64,000 nucleotides of DNA. Source: Litsea cubeba. Taxonomy: Eukaryota; Streptophyta; Magnoliopsida; Laurales; Lauraceae. Under the pieces are notes generated by a model. The model ran no database searches, had not been told where the DNA came from, and worked only from the letters and a program-made list of their open reading frames with translations. Below, one piece after another: positions 48,507 through 60,099 of the stretch. Every line of letters begins with the position of its first letter. The first letter of the stretch is position 1. The DNA is taken from positions 63,443,257 through 63,507,256 of the forward strand of contig CM022950.1 of assembly GCA_012931725.1 (NCBI GenBank), in the 5' to 3' direction. A program made the position numbers and the translations under genes.

Positions 48507-49027
48507 GGGTGATTCTATATGCATCCACATCTATTGCTGAGCACACCCACTTGCTGAACTCACCACACCCATTTTATGTTTAAAAATATTTTGCTGAGCC
48601 CACCCACCATAATACCCAGACTGCCCATACTCGTTTCATCTCCAACCCATTCCCTCATCGACGGTTTTGAAAACTTGGGCGCCAGTTCTTCTCCATTCCC
48701 TCGTCGACGGTTTTGAAAACTTGGGCGCCAGTTCTTCTCTATCTGCAACGATCTCCACTGCATAGCGCTTCTTCTTCTTCTTCAAGGCCAGTTCTTCTTC
48801 TTCTTTTTGTTCATAGGTTTATTCTTCTTCTTCTTCTCTTGTTCATAGGTAGCTAATTTTTACAATCTTTTTAGTTCGTAATTTATGCATTACATATTAT
48901 AGACGTTTGGACGAAATTGCATGTTAATATTTTCACATTGGAACTGCATAATCCCTGTCCATTTGTGCAAAACCCGTGTCAGTCTTCGCGATATGCTCGG
49001 CATTCCAAAAATGTGCAGAAAATTTCT

Positions 49028-49159
49028 GCATGACACATGTTGGATGTGCATGTCATATTTGCATGGCACATGTTGGATGTATATGTCATATTTGCACGGC
49101 ACATGTTGGATGTGCATGTCATATTTGCACAGCACATGTTGGATGTGCAGGTTAATATC
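49028..49159 (-). repeat. 33-bp minisatellite, left arm of the MULE
   Basis: GCATGACAC at 49028, GCATGGCAC at 49061, GCACGGCAC at 49094 and GCACAGCAC at 49127 recur at exactly 33 bp. On the minus strand an open frame of 102 codons (48890-49198) passes through the array and reads an 11-residue unit of the type HIQHVPCKYDM. Confidence 0.9.
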
Positions 49160-49821
49160 CAAGGGTCCTATATATCCCAGGTTAAGTACTGCTGACACAT
49201 TTAATTGTTTCTTACAGATCCGTCGAGTGAGTGACCTTCTCCGTGCTACGATTGCACGAACGGATCAGCCGACTGATTTCTATTACCAGGCATTGGTACC
49301 ACCTTCGAGATCCTGGATGGCTTGCTGGTGACGTACCGACGACATACGCAGCCGTGAAGGAATGAGAGCTGGGGGATTTTATCCTGGATGTGGTCATACG
49401 TTTTTTTTTTTTTTTTTTTTTATAAATCGGTAGACGAAGGCTACTTTTTTATAGCCGTGATGTAAATGATCATTTATTGACAGATTTTGTTATGATTGTA
49501 GAATCTGCATTTTTTCGATTTGGTTGGAACTTGATGAACTTGTATGAATTTGAGGCTACTTTTTGATAGCCGTGATCTAATGGATGAACTTGTCAATTTT
49601 GTTAGGATTGTATAGTTTTTACTTGTATGATTTTGAGCATTTTATCAAACTTGTATGATTTTGAACAAAATGGAATGAAAGGGGAGTCGATGAAGGACTC
49701 CCCAATTCTCTAAGTTTTTTTCAAAATTTGTATTTTACCCGCCTGATCACTACTCTGAAATTTCTTAGCGATCAACTCGAACTCGAAAGTTGTGGTCAAC
49801 TCATGTGCTTCGTTCATCTCC

Positions 49822-49986
49822 GTGCAATATTAACCTATACATCCAACATGTGCCGTGCAATATTAATCAGTACATCCGACATGTGTCATGCAATATTAAC
49901 CTGCACATCCGACATGTGCCGTGCATTATGGATCTGCACATCCAACATGTGCCGTGCAAATTGTCCACGCACGGCCAACATGTGCC
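49822..49986 (+). repeat. 33-bp minisatellite, right arm of the MULE
   Basis: Units start at 49822, 49855, 49888, 49921 and 49954, each exactly 33 bp and containing CATCC(A/G)ACATGTG. On the plus strand an open frame (49790-50128, 112 codons) reads them as LYIQHVPCNIN-like units. After the array, both arms continue into matching peptide text (GMPSIS, TRVLH, NVYN). Confidence 0.92.
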
Positions 49987-50785
49987 GTGCAGAAATTCTC
50001 TGCACGTTTCTGGAATGCCGAGCATATCGGGAAAACAAACACGAGTTTTGCACAATGGACAGGGATTATGCAGTTCGAATGTGAAAATACAATACATGCA
50101 ATTTGTTCCAAACGTCTATAATCTCTAACGCATAAAATACGACCTAAAAAGAATGTGAAAATGATAAACCTATGAAGAAGAAGAAGAAGAAGAAGAACAT
50201 CAATGAGCAGGAAGGAGTGCAGAGGAACAATTACGAAACAATGGATAAAAAGGAGAATGAAGAAGAAGAAGAAGAGGAGGAATAAGAGATGAGAGTTGAG
50301 AAACCGTCCACTGCAGCAAAACCAAAGGAAGAGGAGAGGAGGTTGATGGTGAAGGGTGATTTCGTCCTTTCACCTGGGGGGCATTTTGGTAATTAAAAAA
50401 ATTTAAAATGTGGGTGTGTACACCAATAGCTATGGGGTGCGTTTAGAATCACCCTTTAGAATTTGGAGTCCTCCTTCCACTTTAGTAGAGTAACGAAAGA
50501 GAAAATTTCAAAAGAGGATTCTGAGACGAAAAAATTGCTCCAGAGTTTTTCTTGTTAGACGAAAAGGATCAAATCAGAAATGAGAGTTCTAATCGCTTAA
50601 ATACTCTTTATCTATATCTATATGTATGTAGCGATATCGCAGCGGAAAAGTAGAGAAAAATAGGTAAAGTGTGGCGGGAAGTTTAATAAAAAACAGAGAG
50701 TCCAGTTCCACTTTGGTTTCCCAGAAGAGAAATCGCAGACCCACACAGCTGTTTCTATTCCTTTCCTTCCTTTCCAATTATCTAT

Positions 50786-50795
50786 CTATATATAG
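50786..50795 (+). promoter_or_regulatory. Candidate TATA box of the F-box gene
   Basis: CTATATATAG lies about 95 bases before the start codon. Position and sequence fit a plant TATA box; no other support. Confidence 0.5.
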
Positions 50796-50888
50796 TATCA
50801 ATCAACAGCTCTCGAGACTAATAAGAGGTTCTGAAGCTTGAATTTCAAATTGCAAGTGTGGGTTTTGTGATTTGTGGTAGAGGAGGGT

Positions 50889-52760
50889 ATGAAGAAGACG
50901 AAGAGGCAAGCATTTGGAGTTGGTGCTGCAGGTGCAGGTGGTGTAGATTTCATCAGCAATCTACCTGAGGATTTGATGAGTTCCATCCTGGGGCTTGTGC
51001 CATTAAGAGATGCGGTTAGGACGAGCATTTTGTCAAGAGAATGGAGGTACAAGTGGGTTTCCATCTCCGATGTAGTTCTCAATAGGGATTGCTTGATGAA
51101 GAAATCACCATCATATTCTTATTCTTCTTCTGATGATGAAATTGCTTGTGCCTATGTTTTGGATCGAGTTGTCCAGCAACTCATTGGCCCTATTTCTAAG
51201 TTTTCGTGCGTCTTCTTTTCTGCCCTAATCTCACATCACTTTGATCGCTGGATCAGATTCCTGTCAAAGGATCACGGGAATGGGATTAAAGAATTCGTCA
51301 TGGCAAACGAAAAAAAGATTGATTGGTATAACGTGCCTTGTAGTATCTTCGACTATCGAGACTTGTGTCATTTGGAGTTGCTCAATTGCGCATTGCAAGT
51401 GCCACCAACGTTCAAAGGTTTCCGCAATCTCTCGGTCCTCAATCTTGCTGCTAAAATCTCAAAAGATGACATTGAATCTCTGATTTCGGAATGCCCTCTT
51501 CTAGAGTGGCTGAAGTTTATAGCCTTTGATTTTTATGACTGTCTCAACATCCATGCTCCAAATCTCTGTTACTTGGAGCTCGATGGAGAATTTGTAAATC
51601 TTTCAATTGAAGCTTGTCCACGGTTGACTGATGTTTGTTTGACTTCCGACGTATTCCCCCGTTTTTGGCACGGGAGAGTTGATGTACCTCCTAACAGTCT
51701 GATGCCGTTTATTGGGTGCTTGCTTGGGATTAAAAGTCTTACATTGAAGGTGTATTATATACAGGTAACAACAATGCCTAATATATTATGAATAGCAATA
51801 GCTGTGCTAGTTTTGGTCCAACTGTCCATTTTGCATTTTGCAACTTCATGATGACATGATGAGAGGCAATAAAAAGGTGTACCATTACCATCAAGCTGGA
51901 GAACCCAAAACATGGGTGTTTTTCTGTGGCCTTTTCATAGTTTGAAATTCGAATTCATTCCATGCTAACAGTAACAGGAGCTGGTTTGACTTAAAGAGTA
52001 GTCACTCCTATGGTAAACTGGAATGCATTTACTTTTGGTATAACTTAAACTCATTGATAATCTGGAATGCATAAGACACTTTTGAAACAAGTTTTTTCTG
52101 TGCATTGCTCCTTATAAAATCATTGTAATCTATTCTCTTTTTTTTTTGCCAGTATTTATGCATTGGAATTGTACCAAAGAAGCTTCCTGCAACGCTTGAT
52201 CACCTACAGTATCTTGAAGTTGAATTAGAATTCAATTCAAAGGAGATTTTGGCTGTTCTATGCATATTGAGAAGCTCCCCAAACTTGAAACAACTTAAAA
52301 TCAAGGTGAGTTACATTTTAGGCATGGTTATCATGGGTTTTGATCTTGTTATGGTCTAAAAAGCTCAATAATGATATGATTTCATGGGTCTGAGTTTGTT
52401 ATTTGAATCTAGTATTGTGTAGATTTAAAAGAGAGAAGAGTTGGTCTATTGAGAGTGGTGGATGATATATCTGGAGGACACGCTGAGCTGTGTGGTGTAG
52501 AAACACAGTTTGATTGTTTTTTAAGTCACCTCCATGCCGTGGAGATCATTGGAATCACCATGTTATCGGATTTGAAATTCATTAGATGCATACTCTCCAA
52601 TTCCCCTGTGCTTGAGACAATGAAAATTTATACCAACAGATATGTTGGAGCTGAAAAAGTATTAACGATTTTGGAGGAGTTGTTGCGATCTCGACCAGCT
52701 TCCACACGGGCTGAAATTATTTACTTGGGTCATTATGAAGACACTGAGTGGGATCGTAAG
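50889..52760 (+). CDS. F-box/LRR (FBD-like) protein, 3 exons resolved, 3' end open
   Basis: F-box proteins of this plant family are predicted substrate adaptors of SCF ubiquitin ligases; the target is unknown. Exons: 50889-51764, 52153-52305, 52413-52760, all phase 0, giving 459 residues without a stop. The start is ATG at 50889 (MKKTKRQAFGVG). The F-box spans residues 20-56 (NLPEDLMSSILGLVPLRDAV and SREWRYKW). Leucine-rich segments follow, such as FRNLSVLNLAAKISKDDIES with CPLLEWLKF and APNLCYLELDGEF. Exon 2 gives the SSPNLKQLKIK type segment and exon 3 the SNSPVLETMKIY segment typical of F-box/FBD proteins. The acceptor at 52412 was chosen because it alone keeps the frame. After 52760 a donor (AAG|GTAACT) is likely; the frame runs on to 53057 as hydrophobic intron-like sequence. 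The last exon was not found. Confidence 0.85.
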
Positions 52761-54155
52761 GTAACTTTTCTTTCCCTCTTTTCATTTTTCTTTACTGTTT
52801 TTGGTGTCTTAAAGAGGAGTATGAACACAAGTCTACATTTTTTGTGTGTACTTTCATCCAATCATCATCATCTTATCTTTATCTTTATCCAATCGATCTC
52901 GGTGGGCTTAAAGCATTTTACTCAAATAAAGACCCAAGCTACGCTCTTATTTAGGGTTATCATTGTGAGCTCACCCTCTTGCCACTTGATCCTATTTAAG
53001 GAAATGCTCTTTAGTTTCACTCTTAGATGTTTTTCCTCACTACTTCCAATCTCTTAATTAGTTTTTTTTTTTCCTTTTATTAATTCTTTAAACCACTGTA
53101 CACAATTTCTTAAAATTGGATTGGACTTGCGAGCTTGATGTGGTTGAATTGAAATTGCTCTGTGCTGCGGTTTAGTCCTACTTCAACTACTTACCATTAT
53201 TTGAATAGTGTTTGATTGGGAGGCTAAACCACTTAACTATTACAATCATCCTTTTTTCAAGAATCAGTGATATGTTTCGTTGTATCTACACATGTTGTTA
53301 ATGTATCGTATTGGTTCCACATATTGACCAACTGGAGAATCAATACGAATCGGCACATATGACTAACTACAAGGAGGATTGATGTATTTAATTTCCAGTT
53401 GCCTACTGTGTGAGCTGCATTTGGGACTCCCACTATTCAAGGTTTGGCCAAAAAAGATAGGAAGAAATCATTGTTACCTCGTGATAGCTATCAATTTGTG
53501 GGCCGCTTTAAAGGTTCAAGCTTAGATTGAATATGGCGGTGAATGCCATGCTCAGAATTAAGTTTAGGCCAGTTCCAAAATATGGCATAGGAGTTAAAGA
53601 GCTCAAGTCGGGCTCAAGTGGACCCGAAAATTTGAGTAACATATAATTATGATTCTACATTCTTTTTGTGTAGAATCCGGATCCCCGAGTGTCGTCTACA
53701 TGATTCCCACGAGTGGGATATATGGCCACCTATTGATAATTCTAACCATTCAAAATGAGTGGTATCCCATCCAATGATATATTCTCAAATTTACTTTAGT
53801 AGGACGTGGTCTCATTGTAAGATTGGGTACATGATTGATAATGTGATCCATTCGTAATATTTTACTTGATCTGCACAAAAACTTGTTTGTATTTGAATAT
53901 AACTAGGCTTGGATCTTAGTAAAAGTTGAGTTTCAATAAGAGGTTAATTTGGGTCTACGAACTTAACCGCATCCTATAATAAAGGAACGTTTTAAGTCGT
54001 TTTATAGTTAGGACTTTATTGCCTGCAATCTAATGAGAGTTGATGCAGGATGGAGTCGACAAACCCATGGTCCGTGGGTCGAGAAGCCTTTGGGACCAGC
54101 CCATTCATGTTTCTTGTTTCATTTATTTTAATTATTTGGAGTTTTTGTTGAGTTA
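52761..54155. other. Downstream of the F-box gene, no further gene seen
   Basis: It may contain the last F-box intron and exon. From about 53100 on the DNA is AT-rich and intergenic, with no recognisable coding or repeat structure. Confidence 0.45.
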
Positions 54156-54520
54156 TGCAAGTAGGGTCTGAAAACGTTGCAGATGTAGAAGGTAGAGAAT
54201 ACAGAGAAGAGGAGGAATAAGAAGAAGAATGAGAGAAGATAATTTCATTGTAAAGATGATTCTCAGATAGATTACAGAAGGCTCTCCCTCTCTTTTACAC
54301 ACAAGACAAGGATTAGTTAAGACCCAGCCAACTAATTAAAGTTAAATCCAACACAGTCGGCAACTGACAGCAATGCGATGGTCATGATACAGAGTCAGTT
54401 AAATTCATTATAACCTACTATTACTCAACACAGTCAGTCGGTAATTTTGCCTCAGCTCTGTGTGACTTAGTTACCGCTGTCCAACTCTGTCAGCTTCAAA
54501 TGGTGTTTGTCATCAGGTCA
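54156..54520 (-). repeat. 3' LTR of the truncated Copia element
   Basis: On the minus strand it starts TGACCTGATGAC just after a purine tract (CCCCTTAGATTGAGG) and ends TTTTCAGACCCTACTTGCA. Length is about 365 bp. It lies directly after the RNase H coding region, as expected. Exact ends are tentative because the 5' LTR is missing. Confidence 0.6.
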
Positions 54521-56450
54521 CCTCAATCTAAGGGGACGATCAGTCACCATATGCTTGTGTCAAAGAAGATGGAATATCTGAGGGTGAAGCACTTTCATAA
54601 ATATATCTGCCGCCTGGTCCTGAGTGGAAGCATACTTAACTTCGATGTATTTCCGTTGGACTTTTTCTCTAATAAAGTGACAATCCACCTCTACATGCTT
54701 AGTTCTAGCATGGAACAGTGGATTAGATGCAATGGCAATGGCCGAGAGGCTATCAGTTATCACACCACACAGCCGAACGGAGAGGAAGGTATATATGCAG
54801 GCCTTTTAATAAGGTGCGAAGCCCAGAGATCTCTGCTGCCATATGAGCCAAGAGATCTGCACTCAGCTTCAGTTGAAGATCTGGCCACAGTTGCCTGCTT
54901 TTTTGCACTCCAAGAGACTGGAGAATGACCACAAAAGACGCAATATCCACAGGTGGAGCAATGATCTGTTGGATCCCCTGCCCAGTTGTCATCGGAATAA
55001 GCAATGATTTGATGGTTTCCTTTTTGAAGATGGATTCCAAATGCGGAAGTACCTTTCAGATATCTTAGAATTTGTTTGAGCGCAGTGAAATGGATAGCTG
55101 TGGGTTGATGCATATCAAGTTGACATGCTTGGTTCACGACAAAGGCTAGATCTGGCATTTTAAAGTAAGGTACTGTAAAGCAACTAAGATGCTTCTATAT
55201 AGTGTAGTATCTTCAAATGGTGCAGCAGACAGATTAGAGACAGAAGCTTTGCAATTACACGGTGAATCAATAGGTTTAGAATCCAACATCGATGTGCGTG
55301 TGAGGAGATCCTTGGCGTACTTGGTTTGGGATAAAAACAGCCCATTTAGTGTCTTGTTTAACCTCAACCGCTAAAAAATGATGTAGAGGACCCAAATTCT
55401 TCATTTCAAACATTGTGTGAAGTTGTGAAATAAGCAAAGTGATGTATCGATTGTCATTTCCAGTAATCACAAGATCATCAACATACAAGAGAAGAACAGT
55501 GATGGAGCCTCTGTAAATACGAATGAAGAGAGAAGAGTCTGCATAGATCCGTTGAAAACCAGTCCCAATGTGATAATTTGAAAATCTTTCATACCAGGCA
55601 CAAGGTGCCTGCCTGTTTCAGACCATAAAGGGATTTATTCATCTAACTTACTTAAATGTCTTGGAAAACATGGATCTACAAAGCCCTGGAGTTGAGTCAT
55701 GTATATGTCTTCTTAGAGAATTCCATGGAGGAAGGCGTTAGTTACATCCAACTGATGAAGTGGCCAACAAAAATGAACCGCTAAGGCTAAGACAACTTTG
55801 ATAGTAGTATGTTTCACAACTGGGCTGAAGGTCTCATTATAGTAGGCTCGATGAAAACCTTTTGGTACAAAACATGCTTTGTGTTTAGCAATGAAGCCAT
55901 CTTAATTGTGCTTTATCTTAAAAACCCATCTACACCCCACTAGATGCATAGATGGAGAAAGGGAACAAGAGACCATGTCCCTTGTCTCTTTTAGGCAGAG
56001 AATTCTTTTGACATAGCTTTTCTCCACACTTCATGTTTGGAAGCTTCAGTGTAAGAGGTTGGTACAATACTGTCATAGTAAGCATGAGAAGGCAGAGACA
56101 CACTATGTTTTGAGGTTAAAAAGAATCTTTTTTTTTTACTGATGCCCATTTTGGACCTTGTAACCATGGGATGGAAATAGGAGGAGCTTTAGGAGGAGGC
56201 AGAGGGGTAGGTGAAGCGACAGTGGTGGTTGTAGAAACAGTAGAGGGAGTAGGGATGGCAATAGTATTAATGGGACTTGGACTAGATGATGAACATGGTC
56301 CAGTAGAGGTACTAGTATGAGAAGGTGAACTACCCATGTTAGTAGTAGCTGGAGCAGTAGGTATGGGTGGGCTGCTGGGCATGGTTGAGGAGGAGAATGG
56401 TATGAAAGTGAAAGGACTAGGGGGAGAGACACAATGGGTGTACAGTCCAT
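54521..56450 (-). pseudogene. Copia retrotransposon pol remnant (reverse transcriptase and RNase H)
   Basis: Pieces in order on the minus strand are: a low-complexity proline/serine-rich linker that precedes the reverse transcriptase (56116-56450); RT fragments with KGFHRAYYNETFSPVVK-like and LHQLDVTNAFLHG-like text (about 55750-55900); the catalytic YVDDLVITG (55460-55488); and RNase H with MPDLAFVVNQAC, LRYLKGTSAFGIHLQKG, IAYSDDNWAGDP, ARSSTEAECR and ARTKHVEVDCHFIREKV (54560-55158). Several frameshifts and stops break it. Gag, protease, most of integrase and the 5' LTR are absent; the element stops abruptly near 56450. Confidence 0.88.
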
Positions 56451-57029
56451 ATGTTTTATTTAAGTGTTTTAATCTTGACCATTAAAGTGTTTCTATGTTC
56501 GGGATTAGTTTTAGGTTATTTTTTTTGCTTATATAAGATTATGTATCCTCTTTTGAGAAAGGAATGATCAATGAAAAAGAATATTTGGTGCGCTCTCTCT
56601 CTCTCTCATGTGATTGGAATGGTGTGATTCCACTAGGTGTGAAGCCGCGCAACATTAGGCATGAAGCTTTGCGACTCTTCCCCTACCCGCTTTGGAGAGA
56701 ATTGAGTTCGATCCTCTTGCCCTTGTAAATGAAGGAGCAAGTGTTTGATTGTCCAAACGTTGTGACATCCTAATCATACAACCAGGGTCTGCCCAAGATG
56801 ATTCCATAAGCACAACATCTCACTGCAATCTTCAGCTAGAGTAATGTAGGCTCTAATTAAAGTATTTAAGTCACACACAAAATTTATTAACTAATGATAG
56901 GGTGTGGTTAGAACGAATATGGGCTGGCTGAAATTGTAGAAGTAATGGTATCCACTTCTTTTGCACGGCTATTAAATGGTTGTGTGGAATCTTTGGGTTA
57001 GTTATAGGGCTAGGTCTTAACTTCATTTA
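56451..57029. other. Intergenic DNA, possible LTR remnant
   Basis: A TATATAAG motif (56529-56536), a GAATGATCAATG stretch and a CT run (56594-56606) resemble the middle of an LTR, but no borders are visible. No gene. Confidence 0.35.
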
Positions 57030-57520
57030 AAACACTAATGGGATTGGTTTGGGAAGGTTTCACATTCAGTTGCCACCAAGGTTCACATTCATTCACACTA
57101 ATGAATGTGTGAACTTGAGGAATGAAGAGAGAAAACCAGGGTTAATTTCCAAGTTGGATTTGGAGAAGGCCTACGATAGAGTAGATTGGCAGTTTCTACA
57201 ATATTTGCTTCAAAGAATGGGTTTTGGGGAGAAATGGAGAGGTTGGGTTTTGTGAGCTACGTATATTGTTGGAAAAAATTAAGTTCTCATTTGCTTCTTG
57301 GGTAATCATGAATTGGATTTCAATGGCTACTCTTTGGATCAGATTATGTGAAATTGGAAAGAAGTGGCTCTCTCTAATGCGGTGCCTTAGTTCGATGTTG
57401 TTTCCTGTTTCTTTGGTGTTGTCTTGTTTTGTGTTTGCGGTTTTGCTTTTCTCTTTTGTAAGCTTGTCAATATAGTCCTCTTGTACCGCTTGCTTTTAAT
57501 GAAAAGTTACTATAAAAAAA
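57030..57520 (+). pseudogene. LINE (L1-type) fragment with A-rich tail
   Basis: The frame at 57049-57255 carries the reverse transcriptase block SKLDLEKAYDRVDWQFLQYL and GFGEKWRGW, preceded by NECVNLRNEERKPG. It is then joined to a 3' end region (57224-57475), so most of the catalytic domain is deleted. The piece closes with an A-rich run at 57513-57522. Confidence 0.75.
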
Positions 57521-57729
57521 AATGGTCTGGGAGTTAATAGAAAGCACTGTAGAACTAGTGGGTTGACCAAATTAGAAAGTGGTTGTAACACCACTAAAAG
57601 ATCTGCTTTTGGCGCATTAAGAAATTAGCAATGGGCCCAAGTAAGAGTTGTAGCCTTCCCATAAGTAGAGAGAAGACTTCCATTAAGAAGATATACAACC
57701 TGTAATTGTATGTTAGGAATCCAAAACCC

Positions 57730-57888
57730 AAGTTTTATAAACACCAAATACAACCAGTCCCCCCCCTCTCCCACGACTCTTCTCCCTCTCTAAGCAACCC
57801 ATGATCCCTCTCCCAAGTCCCACCCCTTTCTCTTGCTCTCTTAAAAACCCTAAACCTAGCCCCTCCTGCCAAAACATTTGACCACCCT

Positions 57889-57950
<62 letters not shown>

Positions 57951-58015
57951 TCTAAGCAACCCATGATCCCTCTCCCACCCCTTTCTCTTGCTCTCTTAAA
58001 AACCCTAAACCTAAA
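57730..58015. repeat. CT microsatellite flanked by a short duplication
   Basis: A run of CT units occupies 57892-57945. The segment CTCTCTAAGCAACCCATGATCCCTCTCCCA with TTGCTCTCTTAAAAACCCTAAACCTA occurs before it (about 57787-57858) and after it (about 57951-58015), so the repeat lies between two copies of one block. Confidence 0.85.
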
Positions 58016-58424
58016 GGCAACTAGAAGAAAAGAGAAGAATTAGAGAAAAGGAGATAGTTAAGAGTATAGAAAAGGAACCTAGGGTGCTTGGATTGGTGCA
58101 AAATTTGCTAGAAGAAATTCAGTATTTACAAGAGGTGGGTTAACGAATCTGATCTACACATGCATGATTTTTCTTGATTTTTTGAAGTCCTAATCATGTT
58201 TTGGAATTAGGATACCTGTAGAATTTTCCTCAAACCATAATTTTAAGACGGGAAAAGTATCCAACCATTGAGAAAAGGGGAAAAAGGGTGAACCAAGAAG
58301 GTTGTGGGTTCCCATGGTGGATTCACTGGTGGATTCACTTTGCTGACCACCATGGGAGAGACCTCCCATGGAGGATTCTAGGCCTCCTTCCATCATAGGG
58401 TTGGGTTTTGAGAAAATTCTGTAG

Positions 58425-58743
58425 GCGTGTTTGGATGGATGGTGGATTGAAGTAAAGTGAGGTGAAGCATCAAATCAAGAGAGAATAAAATATAAGGGGG
58501 TTATGATGCTCTTTTGTTTTTAGTTGCTTGATGGAATCTTTTTTACTTTTTGTGTAAAAAGAGGATTTTTTTTTTTGTCATGTAGTGGAGAAAGGAGGTT
58601 GCTTTTTGACTTTTTTTTTTTTTCTTTCTGAAAATTGAGGGAATTTTGAATGGTACTTTTGATATGACCCCTGGTCTTTTTTTGTCTAGATAATGGAGGC
58701 TTTACCTCACTTTACTTCAATTCACCATCCATCCAAACACACC
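58425..58743. mobile_element. MITE of the AAGTAAAG family, best copy, TAG target duplication
   Basis: TAG flanks both ends (58422-58424 and 58744-58746). The terminal inverted repeats are nearly perfect for about 40 bp: GCGTGTTTGGATGGATGG on the left, and GGTGTGTTTGGATGGATGG when the right end is read in reverse; both run on into TTGAAGTAAAGTGAGGT. It is inverted relative to the copies at 14.4 and 18.7 kb. Non-coding, 319 bp. Confidence 0.85.
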
Positions 58744-58746
58744 TAG

Positions 58747-60099
58747 GGTTTCATCCTTCTGATGATTTTTATATAATTTGATGTTCTTAGACACTAAAAA
58801 CCTAATAATCAGTCATGTTTAAAACTGGTTGCAAAAATTAGGATTACACTTGGCGATGATGCTTAATCTACATGTAGGAAACATCATGAAATCACATGGT
58901 ATGATGAAGGAATGAATCTAAAATTTCAAGTAAAATTTAGGGGTCCAGTGCTGGCCATGGGAGTCCCCATGGGTTTTCCCTTTGGCTGAACCCTATAGGA
59001 ACTTGTTCCATGGTCCTTAGGTCTCTGTTCATCATGGGGTTGTGGTTTCGAGTTATTCTACTTTTATCATATTCTAGGACCTCCCTCCTTTTATCATATT
59101 CTATACCTAGCCTATTAATCATTGATGTTCTGAGTTCAATTTATCATATTTATATCTGATGGTGTATGTAGGTTGTGATTTAAGGTTTGATCTTCTCTTG
59201 TATTGAAGTCCTATTAGAGGAAACATTTCAAAAATCAATGCTACATGATGTGAAAAGACCCAATTCAGAAAAAAGAGAGAAAAATAATTGGACTATTAGG
59301 GCCGGGTCATGGGGTTCCCTAAGGGGATCCCTGCTGGAAGAACCGCCATACCCTATTAGGGCCTGAACTAGGTTTGACCTTAGGTACATAATGTACGGGT
59401 GCTTTTGGGGTATTTCAACATAGGGGCATCCTAGGGTTCAATCGTTTTGGTGAATCCAATTTAGTTGATGCTACTCGATGATTACAACATGATCTACACA
59501 GTGCCTATGTTTAAACTTATGATGCCACATCCTTTAGATGTCACTAGAAATCATCAATTTTATGCTGGTGCTCAAAGAGGGTTCTAACAGGTGTAAAAAT
59601 TCAAAGATCAATCACTGCTTACTTGCCGAGCCTTAAATTGTGGACTGTCATACAGTTTTAGAACTATTAGGGGCTGATTGGATGGGGTCCTACCCTCTGG
59701 CTCCACATGTGCTGGGTTTGGCTATGCTTATTGAGCCAAAGTAGTGCCAAGGGACAGTAATTGGACTGTTAAACATAAAGGGGTCCTCAACAGGTGGGTA
59801 CATGTCTCGTTTAACAGTGTACAAGTCTCATCTAGTCTAATGGTGTATGGCTCCTACCAAGGGTTGGATCACATTTAACAGTGTACAAGTCTCATCTAAT
59901 CTACTCTAAATGGTGCGTGGATCCTACCAAGGGTTGGATTGGTATTGACCAAACCTATTTATATAATACCTCCATTCAGCACTTGGGATTTGGGGTTACA
60001 TTTATATAAATAGGACTGTGTTCTTGGAAGTTCAAGTATATTCCAAACAGCTAAATGCAACCTATAAAGAATAGGGAGAAATGCTCCCAGTCAGTTTCG
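58747..60099. other. Intergenic DNA, no gene seen
   Basis: No coding exon recognised. It includes the tandem repeat listed at 59811-59939. Confidence 0.5.
59811..59939. repeat. Two-copy tandem repeat, 64-bp period
   Basis: TTAACAGTGTACAAGTCTCATCTA occurs at 59811 and 59875, each followed by AATGGTG and CTACCAAGGGTTGGAT. Confidence 0.88.

Larger units (their letters stand above)
48507..50454. mobile_element. Foldback Mutator-like element, 1948 bp, with repeat-bearing arms
   Basis: The ends are inverted: GGGTGATTCTATATGCA on the left, and GGGTGATTCTAAACGCA when the right is read in reverse. The flanks TTTGGAATT (48498-48506) and TTTAGAATT (50455-50463) form a 9-bp duplication with one mismatch. 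The two arms, about 48507-49190 and 49790-50454, are imperfect inverted copies. In order from the outside they carry the terminus, a CTT/GAA tract, a unique block and a 33-bp minisatellite. The central 600 bp is single-copy and has no transposase. An almost complete hairpin RNA could form if it were transcribed. Confidence 0.82.

Noticed and set aside
49822..49986. Regular 33-bp repeats as a CRISPR-like array
   Set aside because: The units are contiguous with no unique spacers, and they lie in the inverted arms of a plant MULE.
52761..53057. Read-through of F-box exon 3 to the stop at 53057
   Set aside because: The residues are hydrophobic and phenylalanine-rich with a donor at the start, as expected for intron translation.
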